Assembly: GCA_023423975.1 (NCBI GenBank)
Contig: JAFAEO010000063.1
Location: forward strand, 1-64,000
Direction: 5' to 3'
Source of the DNA: Pseudomonadota bacterium
GTDB taxonomy: Bacteria; Pseudomonadota; Gammaproteobacteria; Burkholderiales; Burkholderiaceae_B
Length of the DNA stretch: 64,000 nt
Position numbers and translations under genes: made by a program. Below the pieces are notes generated by a model. That model saw nothing but the letters and a program-made list of their open reading frames with translations. It was not told the origin of the DNA and ran no database searches. Positions 1 through 8,800 of this stretch are shown here, piece after piece; position 1 is the stretch's first letter; every line of letters begins with the position of its first letter.

Positions 1-2
1 CA

Positions 3-539
3 TTGGCATTCGCCGTTGTTGCAGCCGCAACGTCAGGTGTAGCATCAGCGCAAACCGTCGATAACTGGGTTAATCCATACGGTCTGGTCTGGATGAACGG
101 CACGAATGAACACTGCTGGCGCGACAATTTCTGGACACCCGCAACCGCAGCTCAAGGTTGTGGCGCTCCTCAAGCTGAAGTCGTTGCCAACAAAGTAACC
201 TTCAACGCTGATACATTCTTCGACTTTGACAAAGCAACACTCAAACCAGAAGGCCGTAATATTCTGGATCAAGTTGCCCAGCAAGTTACTCAATTGAACC
301 TGGAATCTCTGATCGCTACTGGTCATACCGATTCTGTTGGTACCAATGCATACAACCAGAAACTGTCTGAGCGCCGTGCTGCTTCAGTCAAGAACTACCT
401 GATCTCCCGTGGTGTTCCTGCTGACCAGATCATTGCTTCCGGCCGTGGTGAAACACAACCTGTTGCCTCCAACACAACTCGCGAAGGCCGTGCTAAAAAC
501 CGTCGCGTAGAGATCGAAATCGTAGGTACACGCCGCTAA
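3..539 (+). CDS. ompA: OmpA family outer membrane protein, 5' end outside the window
   Basis: Partial gene: the frame is open to the first base and the first visible residues are the end of a signal peptide (AATSGVASAQT), so the true start lies upstream of the window. The mature N-terminus (QTVDNWVNPYG, then NGTNEHCWRDNFWTP) is the short segment typical of Bordetella-type OmpA, which lacks the eight-stranded barrel of the enterobacterial protein. Roughly residues 65-175 form the OmpA C-terminal peptidoglycan-binding domain, seen as FFDFDKATLKPEG, TGHTDSVGTNAYN, LSERRAASVKNYL and NRRVEIEI. The protein is expected to tie the outer membrane to peptidoglycan. A strong terminator follows 38 bases after the stop. 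Family assignment is firm; barrel-forming ability is not supported by what is visible. Confidence 0.9.
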   Translation: MAFAVVAAATSGVASAQTVDNWVNPYGLVWMNGTNEHCWRDNFWTPATAAQGCGAPQAEVVANKVTFNADTFFDFDKATLKPEGRNILDQVAQQVTQLNLESLIATGHTDSVGTNAYNQKLSERRAASVKNYLISRGVPADQIIASGRGETQPVASNTTREGRAKNRRVEIEIVGTRR

Positions 540-576
540 TCCCAGCGTCTCCTGCAAAAAGGCTCCTAGTAGCAGT

Positions 577-605
577 AAAAAGGGCTCCTGTAAGGAGCCT
601 TTTTT
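577..605 (+). terminator. Rho-independent terminator of ompA
   Basis: A 7-bp stem GGCTCCT (583-589) / AGGAGCC (593-599) with a 3-base loop, preceded by A residues and followed by a run of six T. It closes the ompA transcript before the ubiG operon. Confidence 0.88.
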
Positions 606-735
606 ACGTCTGGTGATTGATCCCCGGCGTGCTGTCTGGGTCGACTGCCGCGGCTTGCCGCCCCATCCGTCGCCAGTGGTGTAAAATGTAGCTATCACTA
701 TCATATATACACGATATCACTTTCCACCACTGCCT

Positions 736-1461
736 ATGTCACAGACCAGCTCGCCGTCACCCCTGCCCGTCAATGCCAGCCAGGCCGAATTGGATAAATT
801 TGGCGATCTGGCGGCAAAATGGTGGGATCCCACCAGTGAGTTCAAGCCACTACATGCCATCAACCCATTGCGCCTGGAGTGGATATCGTCTCTGGCCGGC
901 GGCCTGGAGGGCAAAACCATCATTGATGTTGGTTGTGGCGGCGGCATTCTTGCCGAAAGCATGGCTGCCAGCGGCGCAACGGTCACTGGCATTGATCTTG
1001 CGCAAAAGTCCCTGAACGTGGCTCGCCTGCACGGTCTGGAAAGCGGCGTACAGGTGGAATACCGAAACATCAGCGCAGAACAGATCGCCAGCGAGCGTCC
1101 CGCCCAGTATGACCTGGTGACCTGCATGGAAATGCTGGAACATGTGCCCGACCCAGGCTCCATTGTCCGTGCCTGCGCCACCCTGGTCAAACCTGGCGGG
1201 CTGGTCTTTTTTTCCACGCTGAACCGCAATTTCAAATCCTTTCTTTTTGCCATCGTGGGTGCAGAGTATGTGCTTAACCTGCTGCCGCGTAATACGCACA
1301 CACACAGCAGCTTTATCCGCCCGAGCGAACTTGCCACCAGTGCCCGCGCAGCCGGATTGGAGCCCATGGCCATGAAAGGCATGCAATATAACCCCATTAC
1401 TGATGTCTACTCCCTGGATAACGACACATCGGTCAACTATCTGATGGCGACCTACAAATGA
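736..1461 (+). CDS. ubiG: Ubiquinone biosynthesis O-methyltransferase UbiG
   Basis: Class I SAM-dependent methyltransferase of 241 residues, the usual UbiG length. It carries out both O-methylation steps of ubiquinone synthesis in the cytoplasm. The family signature KFGDLAAKWWDPTSEFKPLH followed by INPLR is at residues 21-45, the SAM-binding glycine motif IDVGCGGGIL at 63-72, and the acidic motif MEMLEHVPDP near 133. The stop overlaps the start of gph in an ATGA, so translation is coupled. First gene of a ubiG-gph-lipoprotein operon, the same ompA-ubiG-gph order I know from Bordetella relatives. No clear sigma-70 promoter could be picked in the 130 bases upstream. Confidence 0.95.
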   Translation: MSQTSSPSPLPVNASQAELDKFGDLAAKWWDPTSEFKPLHAINPLRLEWISSLAGGLEGKTIIDVGCGGGILAESMAASGATVTGIDLAQKSLNVARLHGLESGVQVEYRNISAEQIASERPAQYDLVTCMEMLEHVPDPGSIVRACATLVKPGGLVFFSTLNRNFKSFLFAIVGAEYVLNLLPRNTHTHSSFIRPSELATSARAAGLEPMAMKGMQYNPITDVYSLDNDTSVNYLMATYK

Positions 1462-2141
1462 TCACCACTGTGCTTTTCGACTTTGACGGTACGCTGGCCG
1501 ACAGTGCTCCTGATCTGGCGCACGCTGCAAACCTGCAGCGCCATTATCGGGGAATGCCACCGCTCCCTTATGAAATGCTGCGCTGTGTTGCATCCCAGGG
1601 TGCCCGCGGGCTGCTGCGTGTCGCATTGGCGCTGACCCCGGACGACGAAGACTATGAACCGACGCGCTTGCGGTTTCTTGAAGACTACCGTGCCTGCATG
1701 ACCCGGAATACCACACTGTTTCCGGGTATTGAGCAGCTATTTGGCAAACTGGAAGATTCTGGCATGCGCTGGGGGATCGTGACCAACAAGGCCGAAGCGT
1801 TGTCGCTACCTATGTTCGATTATCTGCAACTGACCGATCGCAGCGCGGCCAATGTCTGTGGCGATACGCTGGCATTTTCCAAACCCCACCCGGCGCCGCT
1901 GCTACACGCAGCAAAACTGGCGGGAGTTGCCCCCGAAACCTGCATCTACGTAGGTGATGATGAACGTGATATCATCGCAGGCAAGGCAGCTGGTATGCCG
2001 ACTGTCGCCGCAGCTTATGGCTATTGCGTTGATGCCAATGAAGTAAAGGCCTGGGATGCTGATCAGATTGCACTTATGCCTGAAGATGTATGGGATGCCG
2101 TCGTAAAAATCAAAGAACAGGCCAGCATAGGAAAATCATGA
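1458..2141 (+). CDS. gph: Phosphoglycolate phosphatase (HAD family)
   Basis: HAD-superfamily hydrolase of 227 residues. The nucleophile motif DFDGT is at residues 8-12, motif II is the T of VTNK near 110, the lysine is in FSKPHP, and motif IV is YVGDDERDI near 170, so all catalytic motifs are present. Next to ubiG, betaproteobacterial HAD proteins of this length are annotated Gph, which dephosphorylates 2-phosphoglycolate; the glcDEF glycolate oxidase genes later in this window would take the product. Substrate is inferred from family and neighbourhood; related HAD enzymes that act on MurNAc-6-phosphate or nucleotides look similar. Overlaps ubiG upstream and the lipoprotein gene downstream by 4 bases each. 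Confidence 0.85.
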   Translation: MITTVLFDFDGTLADSAPDLAHAANLQRHYRGMPPLPYEMLRCVASQGARGLLRVALALTPDDEDYEPTRLRFLEDYRACMTRNTTLFPGIEQLFGKLEDSGMRWGIVTNKAEALSLPMFDYLQLTDRSAANVCGDTLAFSKPHPAPLLHAAKLAGVAPETCIYVGDDERDIIAGKAAGMPTVAAAYGYCVDANEVKAWDADQIALMPEDVWDAVVKIKEQASIGKS

Positions 2142-2734
2142 AACTGAGCACGCTTATACGGGCCACGATGATGGCCACGGCCGGATTGCTGCTATCGGCC
2201 TGTGCGTCTTTCGGCAATGGCGGCGCAGACAATCCGGGCGGCGGCATTGCCGTTGATACCAGCGGGCTGCCAGTGATGCAGCGCAGTGTAACCACACCGA
2301 GCAACTGGAATGAACTTATCGGGCAGATCCGCGCCTCCGACACGCAGAATCTGGGCATTCAGGTCAATCGAGTGCGCGATGGCAGCCTGCGTGTGATTTT
2401 ACCCGGAGGAACAGCCTTTCGTGGCGGCAGTGCTCGCCTGAACAATAAAATGAAGCCGGTGCTCAACGCCGTGGCTGGCGCTTTTGTCGAGTCGCCCTAT
2501 TTGCGCATCAAGGTCGTCGGACACTCCGATTCCCAGGGAGATCAGGTGACCAATCAGACACTGTCTATCACACGCGCCACTGCTGTAGTCAATTATCTGA
2601 TTCAACGAAATGTGAAAAGCGTGCTGATCGAGCTCGAAGGTCGGGGATCAATTGATCCTCTCATGAGCAACTCAACAGCGCAAGGACGCACGGTAAACCG
2701 GCGGGTTGAACTCTATCTTTACGAAATTCGCTAA
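2138..2734 (+). CDS. OmpA-domain lipoprotein
   Basis: 198 residues with the start at 2138, where ATG overlaps the gph stop (ATGA). A longer reading from 2090 is open but would bury the signal peptide. The N-terminus MKLSTLIRATMMATAGLLLSAC is a lipoprotein signal with lipobox LSAC, so the mature protein begins at Cys22 and is probably anchored in the outer membrane. The C-terminal half (about 95-195) is an OmpA/MotB peptidoglycan-binding domain: VVGHSDSQGDQVTNQTLS, ITRATAVVNYL, NRRVELYLYEIR. The likely role is linking envelope to peptidoglycan, as in Pal or YiaD proteins. It is not Pal itself, since the tol genes are absent. Ends an operon at the shared terminator 2838-2864. Confidence 0.85.
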   Translation: MKLSTLIRATMMATAGLLLSACASFGNGGADNPGGGIAVDTSGLPVMQRSVTTPSNWNELIGQIRASDTQNLGIQVNRVRDGSLRVILPGGTAFRGGSARLNNKMKPVLNAVAGAFVESPYLRIKVVGHSDSQGDQVTNQTLSITRATAVVNYLIQRNVKSVLIELEGRGSIDPLMSNSTAQGRTVNRRVELYLYEIR

Positions 2735-2837
2735 ATGAGCAGATATCTGGCATGAAAGTGACGTGCGCCCGACAATGCGCCACCTCACCTTGACAAGGCC
2801 ACAGCCGACAACCACATTACACATTCGCCACGCAATG

Positions 2838-2864
2838 AAAAAGGGAGCCGAAGCTCCCTTTTTT
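2838..2864 (-). terminator. Terminator of the tmRNA gene, also usable from the plus strand
   Basis: Stem GGGAGC/GCTCCC with T runs on both sides. Read on the minus strand the loop is TTCG, the extra-stable UUCG tetraloop, followed by five T, directly after the last tmRNA helix. On the plus strand the same structure can end the ubiG operon. Confidence 0.85.
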
Positions 2865-3025
2865 ATCCGTTCTGTTGCCAAGTGGATAAAGCTCCTAGCT
2901 AGCCAATATTAGGCTGCTAATGCGTAACTTTCGTCATTTGCATTTAAAGGTTTTGCTTGATTTACGGTCATCGCCTACCGGCTGCCGATCTTCCTATCTT
3001 TTCCTGTCGAAACCATGGCGTCCCC
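2863..3025 (-). ncRNA. ssrA: tmRNA coding piece (5' half with tag frame)
   Basis: Begins with GGGGACG, the acceptor-stem partner, then the conserved D-loop-like GGTTTCGACAGG at 3014-3003. The tag frame follows at 2941-2909, then self-complementary GC-containing segments that could form pseudoknots, and a last hairpin TTATCC/GGATAA (2884-2889 with 2863-2868) just before the terminator. The 3' end is estimated from this hairpin. Confidence 0.88.
2909..2941 (-). other. tmRNA proteolysis tag reading frame ANDESYALAA
   Basis: GCA resume codon followed by nine sense codons and TAA, encoding ANDESYALAA. The E. coli tag is ANDENYALAA, so a single residue differs and the C-terminal ALAA recognised by ClpXP is intact. 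Confidence 0.9.
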
Positions 3026-3076
3026 ATCAGCAGCATACTTGAACCCGCCTTGCGGATACAGCAGCAAATACACTGT

Positions 3077-3142
3077 TGGTGGAGACGGCGGGAGTCGAAC
3101 CCGCGTCCAGAAAACATTCAGTCAACCAGATATACAGCTTAG
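3077..3142 (-). ncRNA. ssrA: tmRNA acceptor piece (tRNA-like 3' half)
   Basis: From the 5' side it holds the CTAAGC segment typical of tmRNA 3' halves, the 3' strand of helix P2 (3108-3114), a perfect T arm GCGGG-TTCGACT-CCCGC (3088-3104), the acceptor strand CGTCTCC (3081-3087), discriminator A and encoded CCA (3077-3079). There is no anticodon arm, so it is not an ordinary tRNA. The 5' end is placed about 6 nt downstream of the promoter -10 box. Confidence 0.9.
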
Positions 3143-3147
3143 ATTAC

Positions 3148-3177
3148 ATAATACCACAAACCATGGACAATGAACAA
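3148..3177 (-). promoter_or_regulatory. Sigma-70 promoter of the tmRNA gene
   Basis: On the minus strand TTGTTC (3177-3172) and TATTAT (3153-3148) are separated by 18 bases. The predicted start, about 3142, coincides with the 5' edge of the acceptor piece. Confidence 0.65.
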
Positions 3178-3218
3178 TACTACAATCACCGGAAAAGCTA
3201 TTGCATTTCAACAAGTTA

Positions 3219-3767
3219 CTACTGATCATCCTGCAACAGCCGATGCCATCCTTCCTCGCCCAGCGCCTGGACCACGTCGATATTGCGCTGAAAAATCACA
3301 CTGGCATCCGGGTATTGCTCCGCCGCCTTATCCAGGCTGTCTTCACGCAACAGATGCAAAATGGGATACGGCGCACGATTGGTATAATTGCTCAAATCGT
3401 CCGATTCGGTATCAGCGAACTGGTAAGCAGGATGAAAACTCGCGAGCTGAATTTCGCCGACCAGTTCCAGTTCATCCAGCACCGCTTCGGCAATATCCAG
3501 ATAATCGTTAAAGTCGCTGAACTGCTCAAACATAAAGGGCACAACCAGCAGCGTGGTGTCGGTCTGTTGCGCCGGCGTGCTGGTCAGCAACTGCAATTGC
3601 TCGTATAACTGTCCCGTTAGCGTATGTTTATCCTGCGCATGACATATCGCAATCCGGACCTGGTCTTTGACATAGACACTTTTGGCGAAAGGACAAAGAT
3701 TGAGGCCGATGACGGCTTTTTCAAGCCATCGGCGCACACGATTTTCGATCTGGCAGATGTCGTTCAT
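3219..3767 (-). CDS. DUF1415 family protein
   Basis: 182 residues from the ATG at 3767. The frame is open further upstream, but that extension has no family-like sequence. The start MNDICQIENRVRRWLEKAVI followed by GLNLCPFAK (Cys25) is the characteristic N-terminus of DUF1415, a family of soluble proteins of unknown function common in beta- and gammaproteobacteria. Further family-like segments are LLVVPFMFEQFSDFNDYLD and FHPAYQFADT followed by NYTNRAPYPILHLLRE. No signal peptide or membrane segment. No obvious ribosome binding site before 3767, so a start a few codons upstream (3779) is possible. The tmRNA gene lies just downstream with its own promoter, so the two are probably separate units. 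Confidence 0.8.
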   Translation of the reverse strand: MNDICQIENRVRRWLEKAVIGLNLCPFAKSVYVKDQVRIAICHAQDKHTLTGQLYEQLQLLTSTPAQQTDTTLLVVPFMFEQFSDFNDYLDIAEAVLDELELVGEIQLASFHPAYQFADTESDDLSNYTNRAPYPILHLLREDSLDKAAEQYPDASVIFQRNIDVVQALGEEGWHRLLQDDQ

Positions 3768-3973
3768 ATAAAAAAGCATTCCGGGGGTGGCGTCATAAGC
3801 ACAGCTTAGTAAAAAGGTCGTGTTTAAGGCGTCGTGTTTAAGCGATAGCGCTGAAGGGATTGTGCCCCATTTATCCGGCGGCTGCATTTGGGGCCGCCCA
3901 AGCTTGCGTAACTTGCTAAAATAGCCGGTTTACTTGGCATTATTCCGGGTCATAGCGTCCGGGGCACTTATTC

Positions 3974-4768
3974 ATGACAGATACTAGCACAAACGCGCTT
4001 TTCATTATTACCAGCGCCACTAACGCGCCTTATGCTGGCAGCGCAAACCAGCAGCAAGCCGGCGCTCAGGTCGGTATCGGCGCATCGGGTGATCACCCGC
4101 ATGGTAACGGCCATGCACAAGCGGCCAGCAGTCAGCAGACGCAAAGCTACGACAATCTGCTGGCCACGATCACCAGCATCAATACCCACGCACCCGGCTC
4201 GCGCATCGCACTTGTGGAGTATTCTGCCTACCCCTTGTCACAGCCGCAGCATGATGCGTTGATTGAGCAGGTGGATTACCTCATGAGTTACGCTGGCAAC
4301 GAACAGATTCAGGGCTTTGATCGCAATCTGGGCAGCAATCAGGCAATTGCTGCCTTCAGTGAACTGACATGTCTGCTGTGGTTTCTGCAAGTGGGGCAAC
4401 ACCACGACTTGTACAAACCGTTCAAAAGAGTATTCAAAATGTCGCCTGGCGTACAACTGGCTTCAGCGGCAAGCGAGACTGTGCACTTTGCAGACAGAGC
4501 CAAGGAACGCTACGTATTTCCCAACGCAACATTGGCAGCCAATGCCGCAGGTGCGCTGGCCCTGCAGTTTTCCAATGACTACTGGAGTATGGATGCTGCG
4601 CTGGTGCCATCTTTTATTGCTATATTGCAGGAGATGCTGGCGTCCATGCACCAGCAAAACCAGCTGGGGCAGGCAGTTTGTGCCGAGAGTATGCTTTACA
4701 AATTTATTGATGCGGGCAAGATTTTCTATGACCTGAAGCCGGCTATCGCAGGCCCGTCATCACGATAG
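3974..4768 (+). CDS. Unrecognised protein, possibly glycosyltransferase-like
   Basis: 264 residues; I do not recognise the family with confidence. After a Gln/Gly/Ala-rich stretch (about 20-60) that looks like a low-complexity insert, the protein has DNLLATITSINTHAPGSRIA, then LVEYSAYPL, RNLGSNQAIA, a segment KPFKRVFKMS and a final YKFIDAGKIFYDLKPAIAG. The pattern of an N-terminal beta-strand, a helix and a KxxKMS-like centre is reminiscent of nucleotide-sugar-handling proteins of surface polysaccharide loci. The convergent neighbour is an RmlD-type sugar reductase overlapping by 9 bases. No DxD motif is obvious, no signal peptide, no membrane helix. Function is left open. Confidence 0.6.
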   Translation: MTDTSTNALFIITSATNAPYAGSANQQQAGAQVGIGASGDHPHGNGHAQAASSQQTQSYDNLLATITSINTHAPGSRIALVEYSAYPLSQPQHDALIEQVDYLMSYAGNEQIQGFDRNLGSNQAIAAFSELTCLLWFLQVGQHHDLYKPFKRVFKMSPGVQLASAASETVHFADRAKERYVFPNATLAANAAGALALQFSNDYWSMDAALVPSFIAILQEMLASMHQQNQLGQAVCAESMLYKFIDAGKIFYDLKPAIAGPSSR

Positions 4769-5728
4769 GAAGCGACTATCCCTGACGCTCTCGCATAGCG
4801 CATCCACAGTAGCATCAACGCCCTGCTGCCAGCCGGGCAACGACAACCCAAAAGCACCGGCGAGCTTGCCGGTGTCGAGCCTGCTATTTAACGGCCGCCG
4901 AGCAGCGCTGCCATATTCCAGCGTACTGACCGGCACGACACGATCCAGTGCCAGATCCAGCCCGTTGGCGCGCATGCGTGCAAAAATATGGCAGGCATAG
5001 TCGAACCAACTGGTCTGCCCGCTGGCTGCCAGATGATATATCCCGTCTTCAATCGCCGCAGGATGGCTACCGTATTTATCAAGTATTGCTGCAGTAATAT
5101 CGGCAATCAGGCATGCGCTAGTCGGCGCACCGATCTGATCGCTCACCACCCGTAAGCAATGACGGCGCATAGCCAGTTGCATCATCTGCTGCAAAAAGCC
5201 GTGACCCTCGCGGCTATACACCCAACTGGTGCGAAAGATCAGGTGCCTGCAGCCACTGCGGGCAATCTCCTGGTCTGCAGCCAGTTTACTGTGTCCATAA
5301 ATATTGACCGGCCAGGCAGCATCAGTCTCAGTCCAGGGCCGTGTTCCGGTGCCATCGAAAACGTAGTCAGTAGAATAATGGATCAGCAGGGCGCCACATT
5401 GAGCCGCCACGCGCGCCAATACAGCCGGCGCTTGGGCATTAACCAACAGAGCGGCAGCTTGATTGTTTTCGGCCTCATCCACAGCCGTGTAGGCGGCCGC
5501 ATTGACGATCACATCGGGCGATAAGGCAAGCGTGCGCTCGAACAATTGCGCCGGATCCAGGAAATCAGCATGCCAGGGTTCAGACGGGATGGCAGGTTCG
5601 GCCGACTCCACTGACAGCCCTGACCCGTGCCTTGGCCTGCCTGGCGCTATGACTCGTCCCAGCGGCGCCAGCGCCGATTGCAATGCCCTTCCCACCTGGC
5701 CGGTTTTTCCGAAAAGCACAATATTCAT
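4760..5728 (-). CDS. rfbD: dTDP-4-dehydrorhamnose reductase (RmlD/RfbD)
   Basis: 322 residues from the ATG at 5728, chosen because AAGGTG lies 9 bases upstream and because MNIVLFGKTGQVGRAL is the normal family start. Short-chain reductase of the RmlD substrate-binding family: Rossmann motif GKTGQVG at 7-13, VNAAAYTAVDEAE near 80, STDYVFDG, and the catalytic pair in YGHSK. It would reduce dTDP-4-dehydro-L-rhamnose with NADPH, the last step of dTDP-rhamnose synthesis. The rfbA, rfbB and rfbC partners are not in this window. A homologue acting on another activated sugar cannot be excluded. Confidence 0.85.
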   Translation of the reverse strand: MNIVLFGKTGQVGRALQSALAPLGRVIAPGRPRHGSGLSVESAEPAIPSEPWHADFLDPAQLFERTLALSPDVIVNAAAYTAVDEAENNQAAALLVNAQAPAVLARVAAQCGALLIHYSTDYVFDGTGTRPWTETDAAWPVNIYGHSKLAADQEIARSGCRHLIFRTSWVYSREGHGFLQQMMQLAMRRHCLRVVSDQIGAPTSACLIADITAAILDKYGSHPAAIEDGIYHLAASGQTSWFDYACHIFARMRANGLDLALDRVVPVSTLEYGSAARRPLNSRLDTGKLAGAFGLSLPGWQQGVDATVDALCESVRDSRFLS

Positions 5729-5887
5729 TGTACGATCACCTTTGTCGCTCAACTTTCGTAATGTCCTTTACCAACTGCGCATCGATTGCCGCTGATGCGC
5801 CTGCTGCTCGCTGATCTGCCTGCCGCGGAAAAAGACTGCGCCTCATTATCGTGCTGCTGCCGCGCCAGCAATAGCGATTGCCACACC

Positions 5888-8800
5888 TTACTCCGGGTCA
5901 TTGAACAGTTTATCGGTATAGCGCCGGAAAAAACCACTCACATCGTCCACAATCAGGAACACCGCCGGAATGACCAGCAGGCTTAGAAACGTGGATGTAA
6001 TCAGCCCTCCCAGCACAGCGATGGCCATCGGTGACCGAAAGGCCGGATCAGCAGAGCCCCAACCGACCGCCAGCGGCACCATGCCGGCGCCCATGGCAAG
6101 GGTAGTCATCAGAATCGGACGGGCCCGCTTGTGGCAGGCGTCCCGAAGCGCATCCAGGCGCGTCATGCCCTTCTCCTTGATCGCCAGAATGGCATATTCG
6201 ACCAATAGAATCGAGTTCTTGGTCGCAATCCCCATAAGCATGATCAGACCGATCAGCGACGGCATGGAAAAACTCTTGTCGGCCAGCAGCAGGCCGACAA
6301 ATGCACCGCCCAGCGATAGCGGCAACGCGGCCAGGATTGTCAAAGGCTGAAGAAACTGCTTGAAAAGCAATACCAGAACAATATAAATGCAGACAATGCC
6401 AATGACAATGGCCAATCCGAAACTCTGGAACAACTCTTCCATGACCTCTGCATCGCCAATATCGATGACCGACACACTGGCAGGCAACGATTTCATGGCA
6501 GGCAACTGCCTGACCTGTTTGACCACATCACCCAGCGCGATGCCCGAAAGTTCAATTTCAAACGTAATATTACGAGCCCGATCATAGCGATTGATCACCG
6601 CGGGACCACCGCCCAGACGCACATCGGCCACACTACTCAGGGGCACCGGCCCGTTTGCGCCGGGCACGCGTAAATTCTCAATGAAATCCAGATCTTTAAT
6701 TGCCCATTTTTCCAGAGCAACGACAATTGGAATCTGGCGCTGATCCAGATTGAGTTTGGACAATGCCACTTCAAAGTCGCCGGCCGTGGCAACCCGCAGC
6801 GTATCGGCCATGGCGGCACTGGTGACACCCAGTTGCGCCGCATCATCGAAACGTGGATGCACTTCTATTTCCGGACGTATGAGGCTGGCCGACGAAGAGA
6901 TATTGCCCAGGCCCTCTATGGACCGCAATTGCCGTCCGACCTGTAGTGCCGTCTGCATCAGCACATCAGGCTGCTCGCTTGAGAGCACCAACATATATTT
7001 CTCGCCGGAGCCGCCCAGCCCCACTTTGAGGCGCACACCCGGAACGACTTGCAGCCGCCGGCGAATATCAGCCTCAATCTCCTGCTTTACCGCTCGTTCG
7101 TTGCGCGGCTGCAGCAGCACGGTCAGCGTGGCCTTGCGCTCTTCCTGGGTTTGGCCGCCGGCAAACGGATCGCCTCCGGCAGCCCCGCCACCGATACTGG
7201 TATACACCGACCGCACCGACGGATTCTCCATGACCAGTTGACGCACCCGCTCGGCCGTTTTCTCTGTTTGCGCCAATGGCGTGCCCGGCTGCATTTCCAC
7301 ATAGACCTGGGTCTGGGACAGATCATCGGCAGGCATGAAGCCCGTAGGCAGCAGCGGAATAATAACGATCGAACCGACAAAGAACAGACCAGCAATAAAT
7401 ACGGTAACCCATCGATGACGCAGCGAGCGGTCCACCCACTTCATATAAAGCCTCATCCATGCCGGATCTTTGGGCGCCTGTTTCTTGCCTTTCAAAATGT
7501 AGGCACACATCATGGGTGTGAGCATACGAGCAACAACCAGGGAGGCAAAGACGGCCATGGCGGCCGTCCAGCCAAATTGCTTGAAGAACTTGCCGGCGAT
7601 ACCGCTCATAAACGCCGTAGGCAAAAACACGGCAATCAGCGTGAACGTGGTGGCCACAACGGCGAGGCCAATTTCATCGGCCGCCTCCATCGCGGCACGA
7701 TAGGGAGACTTACCCGACTGCAGGTGCCGCACGATATTCTCGACCTCAACAATGGCATCATCCACCAGAATACCAACCACCAGCGACAAGGCCAACAGTG
7801 TGACGCCATTGATCGTAAAGCCAAAAAAATACATGCCGACAAATGCCGGTATGATGGACAAGGGCAAAGCGACGGCCGATACCAAGGTCGCCCAGATATC
7901 GCGCAAAAACAGCCAGACGGCCAGCACCGCCAGCAGCGCCCCCTCGTACAGCATAGTCATGGCCCCGTCATATTCAGACTGGACCGGCTCCACCATATCA
8001 AATGCCGTGCGGAAGGTCAGATCGGGATACTCGGCCTTGATCTGCTCCAGCGCCTGCATCACGCCCCGTCCGACATCAACCTCACCCGCCCCGCGACTGC
8101 GTGCCACTTCAAACGCCACGACAGGCTTGCCATCCAGAAATGCAGCCGTGACCGGATCGGCAAAACTATCGCGGACGGTAGCCACTTCGCCCAAAGTGAT
8201 GACTTTGCCGTTGCTCAGTGGTATGCGTAAATCTTCCAGCTCTGCCGCGCTTTTGACGGCGCCCAGAGTACGAATGGGCTGTTTCTGCAGACCCAGCTCA
8301 GCCTTGCCCCCCGACTGTTCCTGCTGCACAGATTTGAGCTGCCGCGAGACATCAGCAACCGTTGCACCTAACCCCTGTAATAGCACCGGATCCATGTCTA
8401 CGCGCACCTGACGGTCACGTCCGCCTACCCGGCTGACCTTGCCAACGCCAGAGACCGTCAGCAGTTTACGGGCAATGGTATTGTCCACAAGCCAGGACAC
8501 ATCCGTTACATCACGACGCGAGGAACTGACGGTGAATGCCAGGATCGGCTGCTGTGCCAGGTCCAGTTTGGTGACGATGGGTTCCTCGGTGTTGGCCGGC
8601 AGCTCATTGCGCACCGAGGCAACCGACGAACGTACGTCATCGACCGCTTCCTGTATGGGTTTTTCCAGTTCAAACTGCGCAGTAATGGTCGCAACGCCAT
8701 CCTGCAAAGTGCTAAAAACATGATCTATGCCCTGCACCGTTGCCAGATTGTCCTCAATCTTGCGGGCGACATCATTCTCAAGCTGGCTTGGCGTTGCTCC

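Larger units (their letters stand above)
2863..3142 (-). ncRNA. ssrA: Circularly permuted two-piece tmRNA (whole gene)
   Basis: tmRNA rescues stalled ribosomes and tags the unfinished protein. Here the gene order is inverted: reading the minus strand, the tRNA-like 3' half with encoded CCA comes first (3142 to 3077), then a 51-nt spacer, then the 5' half with the GGTTTCGACAGG motif and the tag frame (3025 to about 2863). The two halves rebuild one tRNA-like end: GGGGACG (3019-3025) pairs with CGTCTCC (3081-3087), leaving a G.U at the third pair, the alanine identity element. A seven-pair P2 helix joins 3000-3006 to 3108-3114. Spacer removal would give two RNAs held together by these helices. 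Permuted tmRNA is known in alphaproteobacteria, cyanobacteria and some betaproteobacteria; Bordetella, as I recall, has the one-piece form. Mature ends, especially 2863 and 3142, are estimates. Confidence 0.92.

Noticed and set aside
3077..3108. An ordinary tRNA 3' end read on the minus strand
   Set aside because: There is no anticodon arm or D arm upstream of the T arm; the partner acceptor strand lies 51 nt further downstream in the tmRNA coding piece, so it is the tmRNA acceptor half.
2957..3142. 61-codon plus-strand ORF
   Set aside because: It lies antisense within the tmRNA gene and has no ribosome binding site.
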